Shown in pieces: positions 51,387-59,226 of a stretch of 64,000 nucleotides of DNA; within the stretch, counting starts at the first letter, position 1; each line of letters begins with the position of its first letter. The notes under the pieces were generated by a model. That model had not been told where the DNA came from, ran no database searches, and saw only the letters and a program-made list of their open reading frames with translations. A program made the position numbers and the translations under genes. The stretch is from Mycolicibacterium diernhoferi (GTDB lineage: Bacteria > Actinomycetota > Actinomycetes > Mycobacteriales > Mycobacteriaceae): NCBI RefSeq assembly GCF_019456655.1, contig NZ_CP080332.1, positions 1-64,000 of the forward strand, written 5' to 3'.

Positions 51387-51905
51387 GTGGCTGGTGACAC
51401 CGTCATCACTGTTATCGGAAACCTGACTGCCGACCCCGAACTGCGTTTCACGCCGTCGGGTGCGGCCGTCGCGAACTTCACCGTGGCTTCCACGCCGCGG
51501 ACGTTCGACCGCCAGACCAATGAGTGGAAGGACGGCGAAGCGCTGTTCCTCCGCTGCAACATCTGGCGTGAGGCAGCCGAGAACGTGGCCGAGAGCCTCA
51601 CCCGCGGTTCGCGGGTGATCGTGTCCGGTCGGCTCAAGCAGCGGTCCTTCGAAACCCGCGAGGGTGAGAAGCGCACCGTTGTCGAACTCGAGGTCGACGA
51701 GATCGGCCCCTCGCTGCGCTACGCCACGGCCAAGGTCAACAAGGCCAGCCGCGGTGGCGGCGGCGGTGGGTTCGGCGGCGGTGGCGGTGGAAACAGCAGT
51801 GGTGCCCCGCGCGGCGGCGGTTCCGAGCAGCCCAAGGACGACCCGTGGGGCAGCGCCCCGGCGGCCGGTTCCTACAGCGGCAGCGACGACGAACCGCCCT
51901 TCTGA
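51387..51905 (+). CDS. ssb: Single-stranded DNA-binding protein
   Basis: 172 residues. OB fold with [34 protein letters not shown] and [28 protein letters not shown], Gly-rich linker (about 120-140) and acidic tip DDEPPF, which recruits partner proteins. GTG 51387 with AGGAGG upstream. Binds ssDNA during replication and repair; adjacent to dnaB. Confidence 0.97.
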   Translation: MAGDTVITVIGNLTADPELRFTPSGAAVANFTVASTPRTFDRQTNEWKDGEALFLRCNIWREAAENVAESLTRGSRVIVSGRLKQRSFETREGEKRTVVELEVDEIGPSLRYATAKVNKASRGGGGGGFGGGGGGNSSGAPRGGGSEQPKDDPWGSAPAAGSYSGSDDEPPF

Positions 51906-51941
51906 CCAGAAATCAGCGTTTTTCAAGAAAGAGATTGACCC

Positions 51942-52202
51942 ATGGCCAAGACCAACAAGCGGCGGCCTGCACCGGAAAAGCCGGTCAAGACCCGCAAGTG
52001 CGTGTTCTGCTCGAAGAAGGGCAAGAACACCGTCATCGATTACAAGGACACCGCGCTGCTGCGCACCTACATCAGCGAGCGCGGCAAGATCCGTGCCCGT
52101 CGGGTGACCGGTAACTGCGTCCAGCACCAGCGCGACGTCGCCGTCGCCGTCAAGAACGCCCGTGAGGTGGCTCTGCTGCCCTTCGGTTCGTCGACGCGGT
52201 AG
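51942..52202 (+). CDS. rpsR: 30S ribosomal protein S18 (Cys-containing)
   Basis: 86 residues. [70 protein letters not shown]. The CxxC pair with a later Cys marks the zinc-binding C+ form (rpsR1); mycobacteria usually also have a zinc-free copy elsewhere. Confidence 0.97.
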   Translation: MAKTNKRRPAPEKPVKTRKCVFCSKKGKNTVIDYKDTALLRTYISERGKIRARRVTGNCVQHQRDVAVAVKNAREVALLPFGSSTR

Positions 52203-52216
52203 GGGAGAGACACACC

Positions 52217-52672
52217 ATGAAGCTGATTCTCACCGCTGAGGTGGAACATCTGGGTATCGCCGGGGACTCGGTGGAGGTCAAGGACGGCTACGGCCGTAAC
52301 TACCTGCTGCCCCGCGGTCTGGCCATCGTGGCCAGCCGTGGCGCCGAGCGTCAGGCCTCCGAGATCCGTCGCGCCCGCGAGATCAAGGAAGTTCGCGGCG
52401 TCGAGCACGCCAACGAGCTGAAGACCGCGCTGGAGGGTCTGGGCGAAGTGACCGTGGCGGTCAAGGCCGCAGCCGACAGCGGCAAGCTGTTCGGTTCGGT
52501 CACCCCGAACGCGGTCGTCGCGGCCATCAAGAAGGCCGGCGGACCGAACCTGGACAAGCGCACCGTCGAGCTGCCCAAGGCCCACATCAAGGCCACCGGC
52601 ACCTACCAGATCAGCGTGAAGCTGCACCCCGGCGTCTCCGCCGCCGTGTCGCTGAACGTCACCGCGGAGTAA
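52217..52672 (+). CDS. rplI: 50S ribosomal protein L9
   Basis: 151 residues. [36 protein letters not shown] is the L9 signature; a connecting helix and C-terminal domain follow ([21 protein letters not shown]). Ends the ribosomal operon; a strong terminator follows. Confidence 0.97.
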   Translation: MKLILTAEVEHLGIAGDSVEVKDGYGRNYLLPRGLAIVASRGAERQASEIRRAREIKEVRGVEHANELKTALEGLGEVTVAVKAAADSGKLFGSVTPNAVVAAIKKAGGPNLDKRTVELPKAHIKATGTYQISVKLHPGVSAAVSLNVTAE

Positions 52673-52689
52673 TAGCCCGCAGTTCTCAG

Positions 52690-52732
52690 AACGCCCGGAT
52701 GATAAGCACCTCGCTTACCATCCGGGCGTTTT
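52690..52732 (+). terminator. Intrinsic terminator after rplI
   Basis: Arms AACGCCCGGATG...AAGC and GCTT...CATCCGGGCGTT pair over about 18 bp with an internal mismatch and a 5-base loop, followed by TTTT. It is 18 bases after the rplI stop and separates the ribosomal operon from dnaB. Confidence 0.85.
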
Positions 52733-52758
52733 CTGTGCAGCGAACAATTTGGCGCATT

Positions 52759-52987
52759 CTGTCCACAGCAACGTAAACCGGTTGTTAACCTGTTCGGCTT
52801 CCAGGTGCAACTCAACACGCCCGGACTGTCAACCCGGGCCGACACGCCGTAGGACTTGATGTCCACAGGTCTTCCCCACGGATAAGCTGGCCTGACCTGG
52901 GAGGCGTCGTTGCAATCCGAAGTTTGTCCACAAGTTCTCCCCAACCCGTCAACACGGCTGACCGAGGCTGTCCACACGCCATCCACA
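52759..52987 (+). promoter_or_regulatory. DnaA-box cluster upstream of dnaB
   Basis: Five nonamers on the same strand: CTGTCCACA 52759-52767, ATGTCCACA 52859-52867, TTGTCCACA 52924-52932 (perfect), CTGTCCACA 52968-52976 and CCATCCACA 52979-52987. All keep TCCACA. Such density suggests DnaA binding in the dnaB upstream region. Confidence 0.7.
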
Positions 52988-53144
52988 GGTCTATCAACAG
53001 GGCCCGGTTGCAACCCGCATAGCAAAGCCTTACGTTAGCCGTCGCGGTCGCCGCCGGCCCCGCTTGTCGTAGGTGCGACGTAGCTTGACGATGGCTATTA
53101 TCGAATATGTGTTCGACTGAGTGTTGTGGGAGGTGGGACGCTAC

Positions 53145-55781
53145 GTGGCTGTCGTAGACGACTTCAGTCATGCCGGTGACCCGGGGCTTGATGAACCGCC
53201 CCGCGAGGACATCGGCAGGCAGCCTCCGCAGGACATGGCGGCCGAGCAGGCCGTGCTCGGCGGCATGCTGCTGTCCAAGGACGCCATCGCCGACGTCCTG
53301 GAGAAGATGAAGCCCAGCGACTTCTACCGCCCCGCGCACCAGGACGTCGCCGAGGCCATCCTCGATCTCTACGACCGCGGTGAGCCCGCCGACGCGGTCA
53401 CCGTCGCCTCCGATCTGGATCGGCGCGGATTGCTCCGCCGGGTCGGCGGTGCGCCGTATCTGCACACCCTGATCTCCACGGTGCCAACCGCGGCCAATGC
53501 CGGCTACTACGCCGCCATCGTGGCCGAGAAGGCACTGCTGCGTCGCCTGGTCGAGGCCGGCACCCGGGTGGTGCAGTACGGCTACGCCGGGGCCGACGGT
53601 GCCGATGTCGCCGACATCGTGGACCGGGCGCAGGCCGAGATCTACGACGTGACCGAAAGCCGCAACCAGTCCGAGGATTTCGTCGCGCTCGAGGACCTGC
53701 TGCAGCCCACCATGGACGAGATCGACGCGATCGCGTCCTCGGGTGGCATCTCGCGCGGTGTCCCGACCGGGTTCGTGGATCTCGACGAGATCACCAACGG
53801 TCTGCACGGCGGGCAGATGATCATCATCGCGGCGCGCCCGGGTGTCGGTAAGGCCCTCGCGCTGGACACCCCGCTGCCGACACCGACCGGCTGGACCACC
53901 ATGGGGGAGGTCGCTGTCGGTGACGAGCTCATCGGTGACGACGGCCTGCCCACCCGCGTGGTGGCCGCGACCGAGGTGATGTCCGACCGCCCGTGCTACG
54001 AGGTCGAGTTTTCCGACGGCACCGTCATCGTCGCCGACGAGCAGCATCAGTGGCTCACCGAGACCCGGGCTTCCCGCAAATCGGCGCAAGCCGCTGCCGC
54101 CGGCTACAACGGCTACAAGAACCAGCGGACGTTCGCCGAGATTCGGACGACTGGCGAGATCGCGGGGTCGCTGCGCTGCCCGACGGCGGATCGGCGGCTG
54201 AATCATTCGGTGGTCAATGCCGAACCGCTGGCCGGGACTGAAGCCGACCTGCTGGTGCCCCCCTACACCTTGGGCGCCTGGCTCGGGGACGGCACCAGTG
54301 CCGCTGCGCAGATCACCTCCGCGGATCCCGAGATCATCATGCGGATCGAGGCCGAGGGCATCGTGGCGCACCGCTCCGACACCGCTGTTCTGCGCTACCA
54401 CCTGGGGCTGCCGCCGGCCCCCGAGATCGCGGCGAAGGCCTGCGTGGTCTGCGGCACGATGTTCGTGCCGCACACCAGCGAGGTCCGGACCTGCGGGCGG
54501 TCGTGCGGTGGACGCGCCCGCAACACCGCGCCGGTGCCGGCGCCGACTTGCTCGCATTGTGGTGGCCCATCCTGCGGGCTCGTGCTGTGCCAGAGCTGCC
54601 GCAACATGGTGGGCACGCTGCAGGCCCGGTTGCGCACCATCGGGGTGCTAGGCAACAAGCACATTCCGATGCAGTACCTGCGTGCCTCCGAGGCGCAGCG
54701 GCGGGCTCTGCTCGCCGGCCTGCTGGACACCGACGGCACCGTGACCCACGGTGGTTCGGTGCAGTTCAGCGTCACCGACCGCCGGTTGGTGACCGACGTC
54801 GAAGAGCTGATCGTGAGCCTGGGTTACCGCTGCCAGATGTCCAGCAAGCGGGTTCCGGGCCGCACCGAGGCCTCCTCGACCGCCTACACGCTGACGTTCT
54901 CGACCGACGACATCGTCTTCGGTCTGGAGCGGAAGGCGCTGCTGCACAAGGAGCGCCGCGCACAGGGCGGGTCGGCTCGGCGTGGGTCGCGTTTCATCGT
55001 CGATGTCCGGCCGGTGGCCTCTGTGCCGGTTCGGTGCGTCGAGGTGGACAACGAGAGCCACATGTATCTGGCGAGCCGCTCCATGGTGCCGACGCACAAC
55101 TCCACGCTGGGGCTGGACTTCATGCGGTCCTGCTCGATTAAGCACCGTCTGGCCAGCGTCATCTTCTCGCTGGAAATGAGCAAGTCCGAGATCGTGATGC
55201 GCCTGCTCTCGGCCGAGGCAAACATCAAGCTCGGCGATATGCGTTCCGGCCGGATGAACGACGACGACTGGACGCGGCTGGCGCGCCGGATGAGCGAGAT
55301 CAGCGAGGCGCCGCTCTACATCGACGATTCGCCGAACCTGACGATGATGGAGATCCGCGCCAAGGCGCGGAGGTTGAAGAAGAAGGCCGATCTGCAGCTG
55401 ATCGTCGTCGACTACCTGCAGCTGATGAGCTCGGGTAAGAAGTACGACTCACGCCAGCAGGAAGTCTCGGACTTCTCCCGAAGCCTCAAGCTGATGGCCA
55501 AGGAACTGCACGTGCCGGTGATCGCAATCAGTCAGCTCAACCGTGGTCCCGAGCAGCGCACCGATAAGCGCCCGCAGGTGTCCGACCTTCGTGAGTCCGG
55601 CTCGCTCGAACAGGACGCCGACATGGTCATGCTGCTGCACCGCCCGGACGCATTCGACCGGGAGGACCCGCGCGGCGGCGAGGCCGACATCATCCTGGGC
55701 AAGCACCGTAACGGCCCGACCGCGAATATCACTGTGGCACACCAGCTGCACCTGTCGCGGTTCACGAATATGGCGCGGTAG
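53145..55781 (+). CDS. dnaB: Replicative DNA helicase DnaB with an intein
   Basis: 878-residue precursor; about 462 after splicing. Host parts: N-terminal domain (QPPQDMAAEQAVLGGMLLSKDAIADVLE), RecA-like motor with Walker A ARPGVGK / STLGLDFMR (split by the intein between K and S), Walker B LIVVDYLQLM, and QLNRGPEQRTDKRP. GTG 53145 (VAVVDDFSHAG) matches homologues and has GGGAGGTGGG upstream. It unwinds DNA at the fork. Without splicing the P-loop is disrupted, so helicase activity depends on the intein. Confidence 0.96.
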   Translation: MAVVDDFSHAGDPGLDEPPREDIGRQPPQDMAAEQAVLGGMLLSKDAIADVLEKMKPSDFYRPAHQDVAEAILDLYDRGEPADAVTVASDLDRRGLLRRVGGAPYLHTLISTVPTAANAGYYAAIVAEKALLRRLVEAGTRVVQYGYAGADGADVADIVDRAQAEIYDVTESRNQSEDFVALEDLLQPTMDEIDAIASSGGISRGVPTGFVDLDEITNGLHGGQMIIIAARPGVGKALALDTPLPTPTGWTTMGEVAVGDELIGDDGLPTRVVAATEVMSDRPCYEVEFSDGTVIVADEQHQWLTETRASRKSAQAAAAGYNGYKNQRTFAEIRTTGEIAGSLRCPTADRRLNHSVVNAEPLAGTEADLLVPPYTLGAWLGDGTSAAAQITSADPEIIMRIEAEGIVAHRSDTAVLRYHLGLPPAPEIAAKACVVCGTMFVPHTSEVRTCGRSCGGRARNTAPVPAPTCSHCGGPSCGLVLCQSCRNMVGTLQARLRTIGVLGNKHIPMQYLRASEAQRRALLAGLLDTDGTVTHGGSVQFSVTDRRLVTDVEELIVSLGYRCQMSSKRVPGRTEASSTAYTLTFSTDDIVFGLERKALLHKERRAQGGSARRGSRFIVDVRPVASVPVRCVEVDNESHMYLASRSMVPTHNSTLGLDFMRSCSIKHRLASVIFSLEMSKSEIVMRLLSAEANIKLGDMRSGRMNDDDWTRLARRMSEISEAPLYIDDSPNLTMMEIRAKARRLKKKADLQLIVVDYLQLMSSGKKYDSRQQEVSDFSRSLKLMAKELHVPVIAISQLNRGPEQRTDKRPQVSDLRESGSLEQDADMVMLLHRPDAFDREDPRGGEADIILGKHRNGPTANITVAHQLHLSRFTNMAR
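53853..55100 (+). mobile_element. Class-3-type intein with LAGLIDADG homing endonuclease
   Basis: 416 residues inserted after the P-loop Lys. Residue 1 is Ala, not Cys/Ser; the last residues are Thr-His-Asn followed by Ser+1. Trp67 (QHQW), Cys395 (VRCVEVD) and Thr414 form the WCT set of class 3 inteins, which splice from an internal Cys. LGAWLGDG (residue about 140) and LLAGLLDTDG (about 286) are the two LAGLIDADG motifs. A Cys-rich segment (about 197-250) lies between them. M. smegmatis DnaB has an intein at this site. Confidence 0.9.
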
Positions 55782-56177
55782 CGAGCGGAACCTGTGGCGT
55801 CCCGAGTTCATGTCCACACCCCATATCAAATGTCCACTCGATGTCCACAAAGCGGGATTTTTGCCGCCGTCCTATCGACGGTGTAAGACGGGGGCCAGGT
55901 CTTCTTGCCGACACGTCGGCGCTACGTCGGGTCGCGTAGCCCCTGCCTCGTGAGGGTGCGTTTCGTCCCCGCTGATGCGGCGGCAGAGATCCTGTTGGTC
56001 ATTGCGGTGGGTGACCGCTGAACAGATCCGCGCGTGTCCCGGACCCAGGTGGGGTTGTGTGATTCGTGGCAGGTCAGCGGTTCGCGTGTGGACATGTACG
56101 TCGGGAAGCCACAGCACCGCCCCGGCGCGAAGTCTCGGGCCGTTCCGATACTCGCGTCGGCCCTGCGCCGGGCGCGA
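55782..56177. other. Region downstream of dnaB
   Basis: 396 bases without a convincing gene. Contains ATGTCCACA at 55810-55818 and 55841-55849, ATGTCCACT at 55830-55838, and TGTGGACAT (reverse box) at about 56087-56095. A small CCGTC/GACGG hairpin near 55868-55882 follows a T-run. Nothing else is recognised. Confidence 0.6.
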
Positions 56178-56552
56178 CTACGCCTGACCCAAACTCGGCC
56201 GGTAATCAGCCGCCTCGGCCTCGGCAGCAAGCAAGGCACCCAACTCGCCCTCCTGCTGGGCAACGAACACACCGATCACCTGCCGGCATACCTCCGGCAC
56301 GCTCACCCCACGCATTCTCGCAATACGGTTCAGCCCGACCAGCATTGACGTAGACACGTGAAACTGCACAGCGAACTGACCGCACGAACCATCGTCAGGC
56401 GGCAGCCCCGGACCGACCACCACAGGTTCATCCACCCCGTACTCGCTCACCTCAGCAGCCCGAGCGCGCTCGATAGCTCCTCCACTGGAGCCGCCAACGC
56501 CGTCGGCCGGGTCCCGGAACTCCTCGTGACTGAACAAACCCATTCCGCCCAC
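56178..56552 (-). CDS. Hypothetical protein, possible ribbon-helix-helix fold
   Basis: 124 residues; ATG 56552, or 56543 three residues in. The N-terminal half is low complexity. The segment GQFAVQFHVSTSMLVGLNRIARMRGVSVPEVCRQVIGVFVAQQ (about 58-100) has the strand then two-helix pattern of CopG/Arc ribbon-helix-helix proteins. I do not recognise a family. No toxin-like partner gene is beside it. Coding is likely but not certain. Confidence 0.5.
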   Translation of the reverse strand: MGGMGLFSHEEFRDPADGVGGSSGGAIERARAAEVSEYGVDEPVVVGPGLPPDDGSCGQFAVQFHVSTSMLVGLNRIARMRGVSVPEVCRQVIGVFVAQQEGELGALLAAEAEAADYRPSLGQA

Positions 56553-56811
56553 GCTAGACCTCCCAGAACTCCTAGGGTGCCAATGAGCGCTCCGGTCGCG
56601 AGCAGAAGGGCGGGGGTCGGGGTCAGTTCGACTGGAAGGGGCTGTTGACCGGCCGCAGCCTTACACAGCGTTAGCCCAGGTATGGGCCCACCTCATCGCG
56701 GTGCGCGGGAGTAGATAGCACCATAGTTCGAGTAGGGAAGCGCGCAAAAATGCGCTGCGGGCTTGACGATTAGTAGTCGGCGGCGACCACCGTCGCTAGA
56801 ACGCGGGACTC

Positions 56812-56840
56812 TTGACAGTTCGTCTGCTAGCAGACAGTAT
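56812..56840 (+). promoter_or_regulatory. Promoter of the marR gene
   Basis: TTGACA (56812-56817), 17-bp spacer, CAGTAT (56835-56840). A start about 7 bases further would fall at the GTG 56848, i.e. a leaderless mRNA. The spacer is filled by a perfect palindrome. Confidence 0.7.
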
Positions 56841-56858
56841 TTGTCTGGTGGCAGACAA
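56822..56858. promoter_or_regulatory. Paired MarR operators
   Basis: GTCTGCTAGCAGAC (56822-56835) is a perfect 14-bp palindrome in the promoter spacer. TTGTCTG-GTGG-CAGACAA (56841-56858) is a second inverted repeat over the start codon. Centres are 21 bp apart, two helical turns, so two dimers would sit on one face. Confidence 0.75.
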
Positions 56859-57315
56859 AATCGGATCCACGCAGCACGACACCATCGGTGCGTGGACCAA
56901 GCAGTGCTACCTCGCAGGGCGTGCGGCCATGGACGATGCGCTGCGGCCCTTCGATCTCGGGGCGACCCAGTGGTACGTGCTGTATCAACTCGTCAACGCC
57001 GGACCTACCCGGCAACGCGAACTGCAGCGCATCCTGCAGGTCGAACGCGCGACGCTGAGCACCGTCGTCATCGCTCTGGTGCGCAAGCAACTCGTTGAGC
57101 AGATCCCGGACAGCGTTGATCAGCGGCAGAAGATGTTGCGCATCACCGATGTTGGGGAAGCGTTGTGGCGTGACCTGCCAGACCTGACCCAGATACATGC
57201 GGTCGCCTTCGACGGCATCGGCGACGAGGACATCGAGACCGCGATACGGGTGCTTCGAACCGCGACAGAGCGGCTCGAACAACGTCAACGAACGGAACAG
57301 TCACGAAGATCTTGA
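56848..57315 (+). CDS. MarR-family regulator (autorepressor candidate)
   Basis: 155 residues from GTG 56848 (VADKIGSTQHDTIGAWTKQCYLAGRAAMDDALRPFDLG). Winged helix: LGATQWYVLYQLVNAGPTRQRELQRILQVERATLSTVVIALVRKQLVEQIPDSVDQRQKMLRITDVGEALW. A TTG at 56812 is in frame, but it is the -35 hexamer, so I reject it. Paired operators cover promoter and start, predicting self-repression. The epimerase gene follows with a TTGA overlap and would be co-controlled. Confidence 0.88.
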   Translation: MADKIGSTQHDTIGAWTKQCYLAGRAAMDDALRPFDLGATQWYVLYQLVNAGPTRQRELQRILQVERATLSTVVIALVRKQLVEQIPDSVDQRQKMLRITDVGEALWRDLPDLTQIHAVAFDGIGDEDIETAIRVLRTATERLEQRQRTEQSRRS

Positions 57316-58118
57316 TCACCGGTGCAACCGGTTTGGTGGGTGCCCGCCTGCTCCCACGCCTTGTCGATGATGGCCACGAGTGCCGCGTTCTGGTGCGTCG
57401 CCCCGGTGTGACGCCGCGCGACGTGACGGAGGTGGTCGGCGACCTCTCCGATGTGGAATCGCTCGCACCCGCAGTAAACGGTGTCGACGCAATCGTCCAT
57501 TTTGCCGCGGTGTTTCGCACACCTGACACCGACCTGATCTGAAGGTCGAACCGCGATGGCACCGCCAATCTCATTGCGGCGGTGCAGGAGCACGCAGCCG
57601 ATGCGCGCTTCATCATGGCGAGCACCGCGCATGTCTACGCCGCCGACGGCACGCGTCCAGGCTGCGAGGACGATACCGTCGACCCGAAACAGGCGTACCC
57701 GGCGAGCAAGCTCGCCGCCGAGAACGCCTTGCGCAGTATCGGTTTGACCTGGACGGTTCAGCGTTACGGGTTTGTGTACGGCGACGGCGACGGGCACCTG
57801 CAAGCCCTGCCGGGGCACGCCATGGACGCCGGATTTCATCCGGCGCAGCGGATGAGCCTCATCCATCACCGCGACGTCGCGACCGCGACCCGCCTCGCCC
57901 TCACCGGCGCATTCGACGGCCGCATCGTCAACATCACCGATGACGCTCCGACATCGTTGTACGAGCTCGTCGCGATTGCCGGTGGCGCCATGGAGCCGTC
58001 CTCGCGGGCACTGGAGCATCCCTGGCGTCTGCAGATGAACGGTGCGCTGGCCCGCCGGCTCGGATTCCGGCCCACGGTGCGGACCATCCATCACGCCGTC
58101 GAACAACGGGCGATGTAG
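57312..58118 (+). pseudogene. NAD-dependent epimerase/dehydratase broken by one in-frame TGA
   Basis: Before the stop: ITGATGLVGARLLPRLVDDGHECRVLVRR (TGxxGxxG NAD site) to VFRTPDTDLI. Then TGA (57540-57542), and the same frame continues RSNRDGTANLIAAVQEH...STAHVYAADG...YPASKLAAENALRSIG (YxxxK catalytic pair) to 58118. Relatives usually have Trp where the TGA lies, so a TGG-to-TGA change is likely. Total about 268 codons, normal for an extended SDR. TTG 57312 overlaps the marR stop. Pseudogene, sequencing error or a recoded site cannot be separated here. Confidence 0.85.
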
Positions 58119-58181
58119 CCCGCAAACCCGGGCACGGTCGAAACGGGAATGTACAGCCACCGGCGCCGCGTTGAGTGCTGC

Positions 58182-58433
58182 ATGGCATCGAACACCTTGA
58201 CCAGACGGATTTCGACAGCGGTAGGCGGTGCCGCCGTCATCGCGATGATCGGTTTCACCGCGGCATGCAGCACCGACAGCGAACCGCCCGAGCAGTCCAC
58301 CACGACCACGACGGAATCCTCGCTGACGCCGACCGAGAAGTCGCTCAAACCCGCCCCAGGCCCGTTCACTCCGCCGGTGACGGCGCCGCAGCAGACGGTC
58401 CGGGCGCCGAACCAGGCCATCGACCGCGGCTGA
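58182..58433 (+). CDS. Small lipoprotein
   Basis: 83 residues. Basic start MASNTLTRRIST, hydrophobic segment GGAAVIAMIGF, lipobox TAAC near residue 29, then a Ser/Thr/Pro-rich chain ending PNQAIDRG. An in-frame ATG 11 codons upstream (58149) is less likely given the signal peptide. No known function. Ends facing the O-methyltransferase gene. Confidence 0.7.
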   Translation: MASNTLTRRISTAVGGAAVIAMIGFTAACSTDSEPPEQSTTTTTESSLTPTEKSLKPAPGPFTPPVTAPQQTVRAPNQAIDRG

Positions 58434-58470
58434 GCACACACGCGCGTCGTGAACGCGGAGATCGACACCC

Positions 58471-59226
58471 CTACTCGCCGAGGTACTCCGACTCGAGCAC
58501 CAGGTCGGGGACGACCGTCCCGTACTCCCCGTGGGTCTTGTGCTCGACGGTCTGCCAGGTGCGGCCCTGCTGCTCGCGCATGTAGGCGCGGTACTCCGGT
58601 GCCCCGGGGATTCTGACATTGTCGGCGACGACGATGGTTCCCTTGTGCAACCACCCGCGCGAGGCGATGCTCTGCAGGTCGGGCAGGTAGGCGTGCTTGT
58701 CATGGTCGAGAAAGATGAAATCGAGGCTACCGGCGCTGAAGCCGTGCTCGGTGGCCAGGGCGTCGAGCGTCTTCCCACCGTCCCCGATGGTGCCCACCAC
58801 GCAGGTGATCCGGTCCGCCACGCCCGCGTGCTCCCAGATCCGCCTGGAGTTGACCGCATTCGACTCGGCCATTTCGACCGAGTACACGCGCGCGGTCGGC
58901 GCGGCCGCGGCGATGCGCAGCGCCCCGTAACCGCAGTAGGTTCCGAGTTCCAGCGCCAGTTTCGGGTTCGCGTGCCGCACAGCGGCGTCGAGGAGTTTGC
59001 CCTTCTCGTCGCCGACGTTGATCAGAAACGACTCGGTGTACGCGAACCGGTCGATGGTGTCGAGCACGCTGCGGATGTCACCCTCGCGGGCGTTGTCCAG
59101 GACGTACCGGACCGCGGCGGCTTCTCGACCGTCTCCCACCTGCCCGTGGGTCGCGAGCTTGCCTTGGGATGCGGCCATCCGCCAGAACGACGATCGGAGC
59201 AGCGGAATGCGGTGTTTGACTTTCAT
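58471..59226 (-). CDS. COMT-like class I O-methyltransferase
   Basis: 251 residues. SAM motif ALELGTYCGYGALRIA, acidic motif VYSVEMAE, metal-binding FIFLDHDKHAYLPDL and VVADNVRIPGAPEYRAYM match catechol-O-methyltransferase architecture (Mg-binding Asp, Asp, Asn). Methylates a phenol or catechol-like hydroxyl; the substrate is unknown. Last gene of the six-gene operon; its ATG overlaps the P450 stop (ATGA). Confidence 0.9.
   Translation of the reverse strand: MKVKHRIPLLRSSFWRMAASQGKLATHGQVGDGREAAAVRYVLDNAREGDIRSVLDTIDRFAYTESFLINVGDEKGKLLDAAVRHANPKLALELGTYCGYGALRIAAAAPTARVYSVEMAESNAVNSRRIWEHAGVADRITCVVGTIGDGGKTLDALATEHGFSAGSLDFIFLDHDKHAYLPDLQSIASRGWLHKGTIVVADNVRIPGAPEYRAYMREQQGRTWQTVEHKTHGEYGTVVPDLVLESEYLGE

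Larger units (their letters stand above)
52673..53144. other. rplI-dnaB intergenic region
   Basis: 472 bases. After the terminator it contains a cluster of DnaA-box-like nonamers (52759-52987, listed separately). The last 100 bases before dnaB have TTGACG at 53085-53090 but no convincing -10 at the right spacing. No protein or RNA gene is recognisable. Confidence 0.6.

Noticed and set aside
56352..56363. Fourth parS near 56.35 kb
   Set aside because: Only ACACGTGAAAC, one arm; the left arm is not complementary.
56812..56847. TTG 56812 as the marR start
   Set aside because: It coincides with the -35 hexamer, and the added residues would be coded by the operator; GTG 56848 fits the family start.
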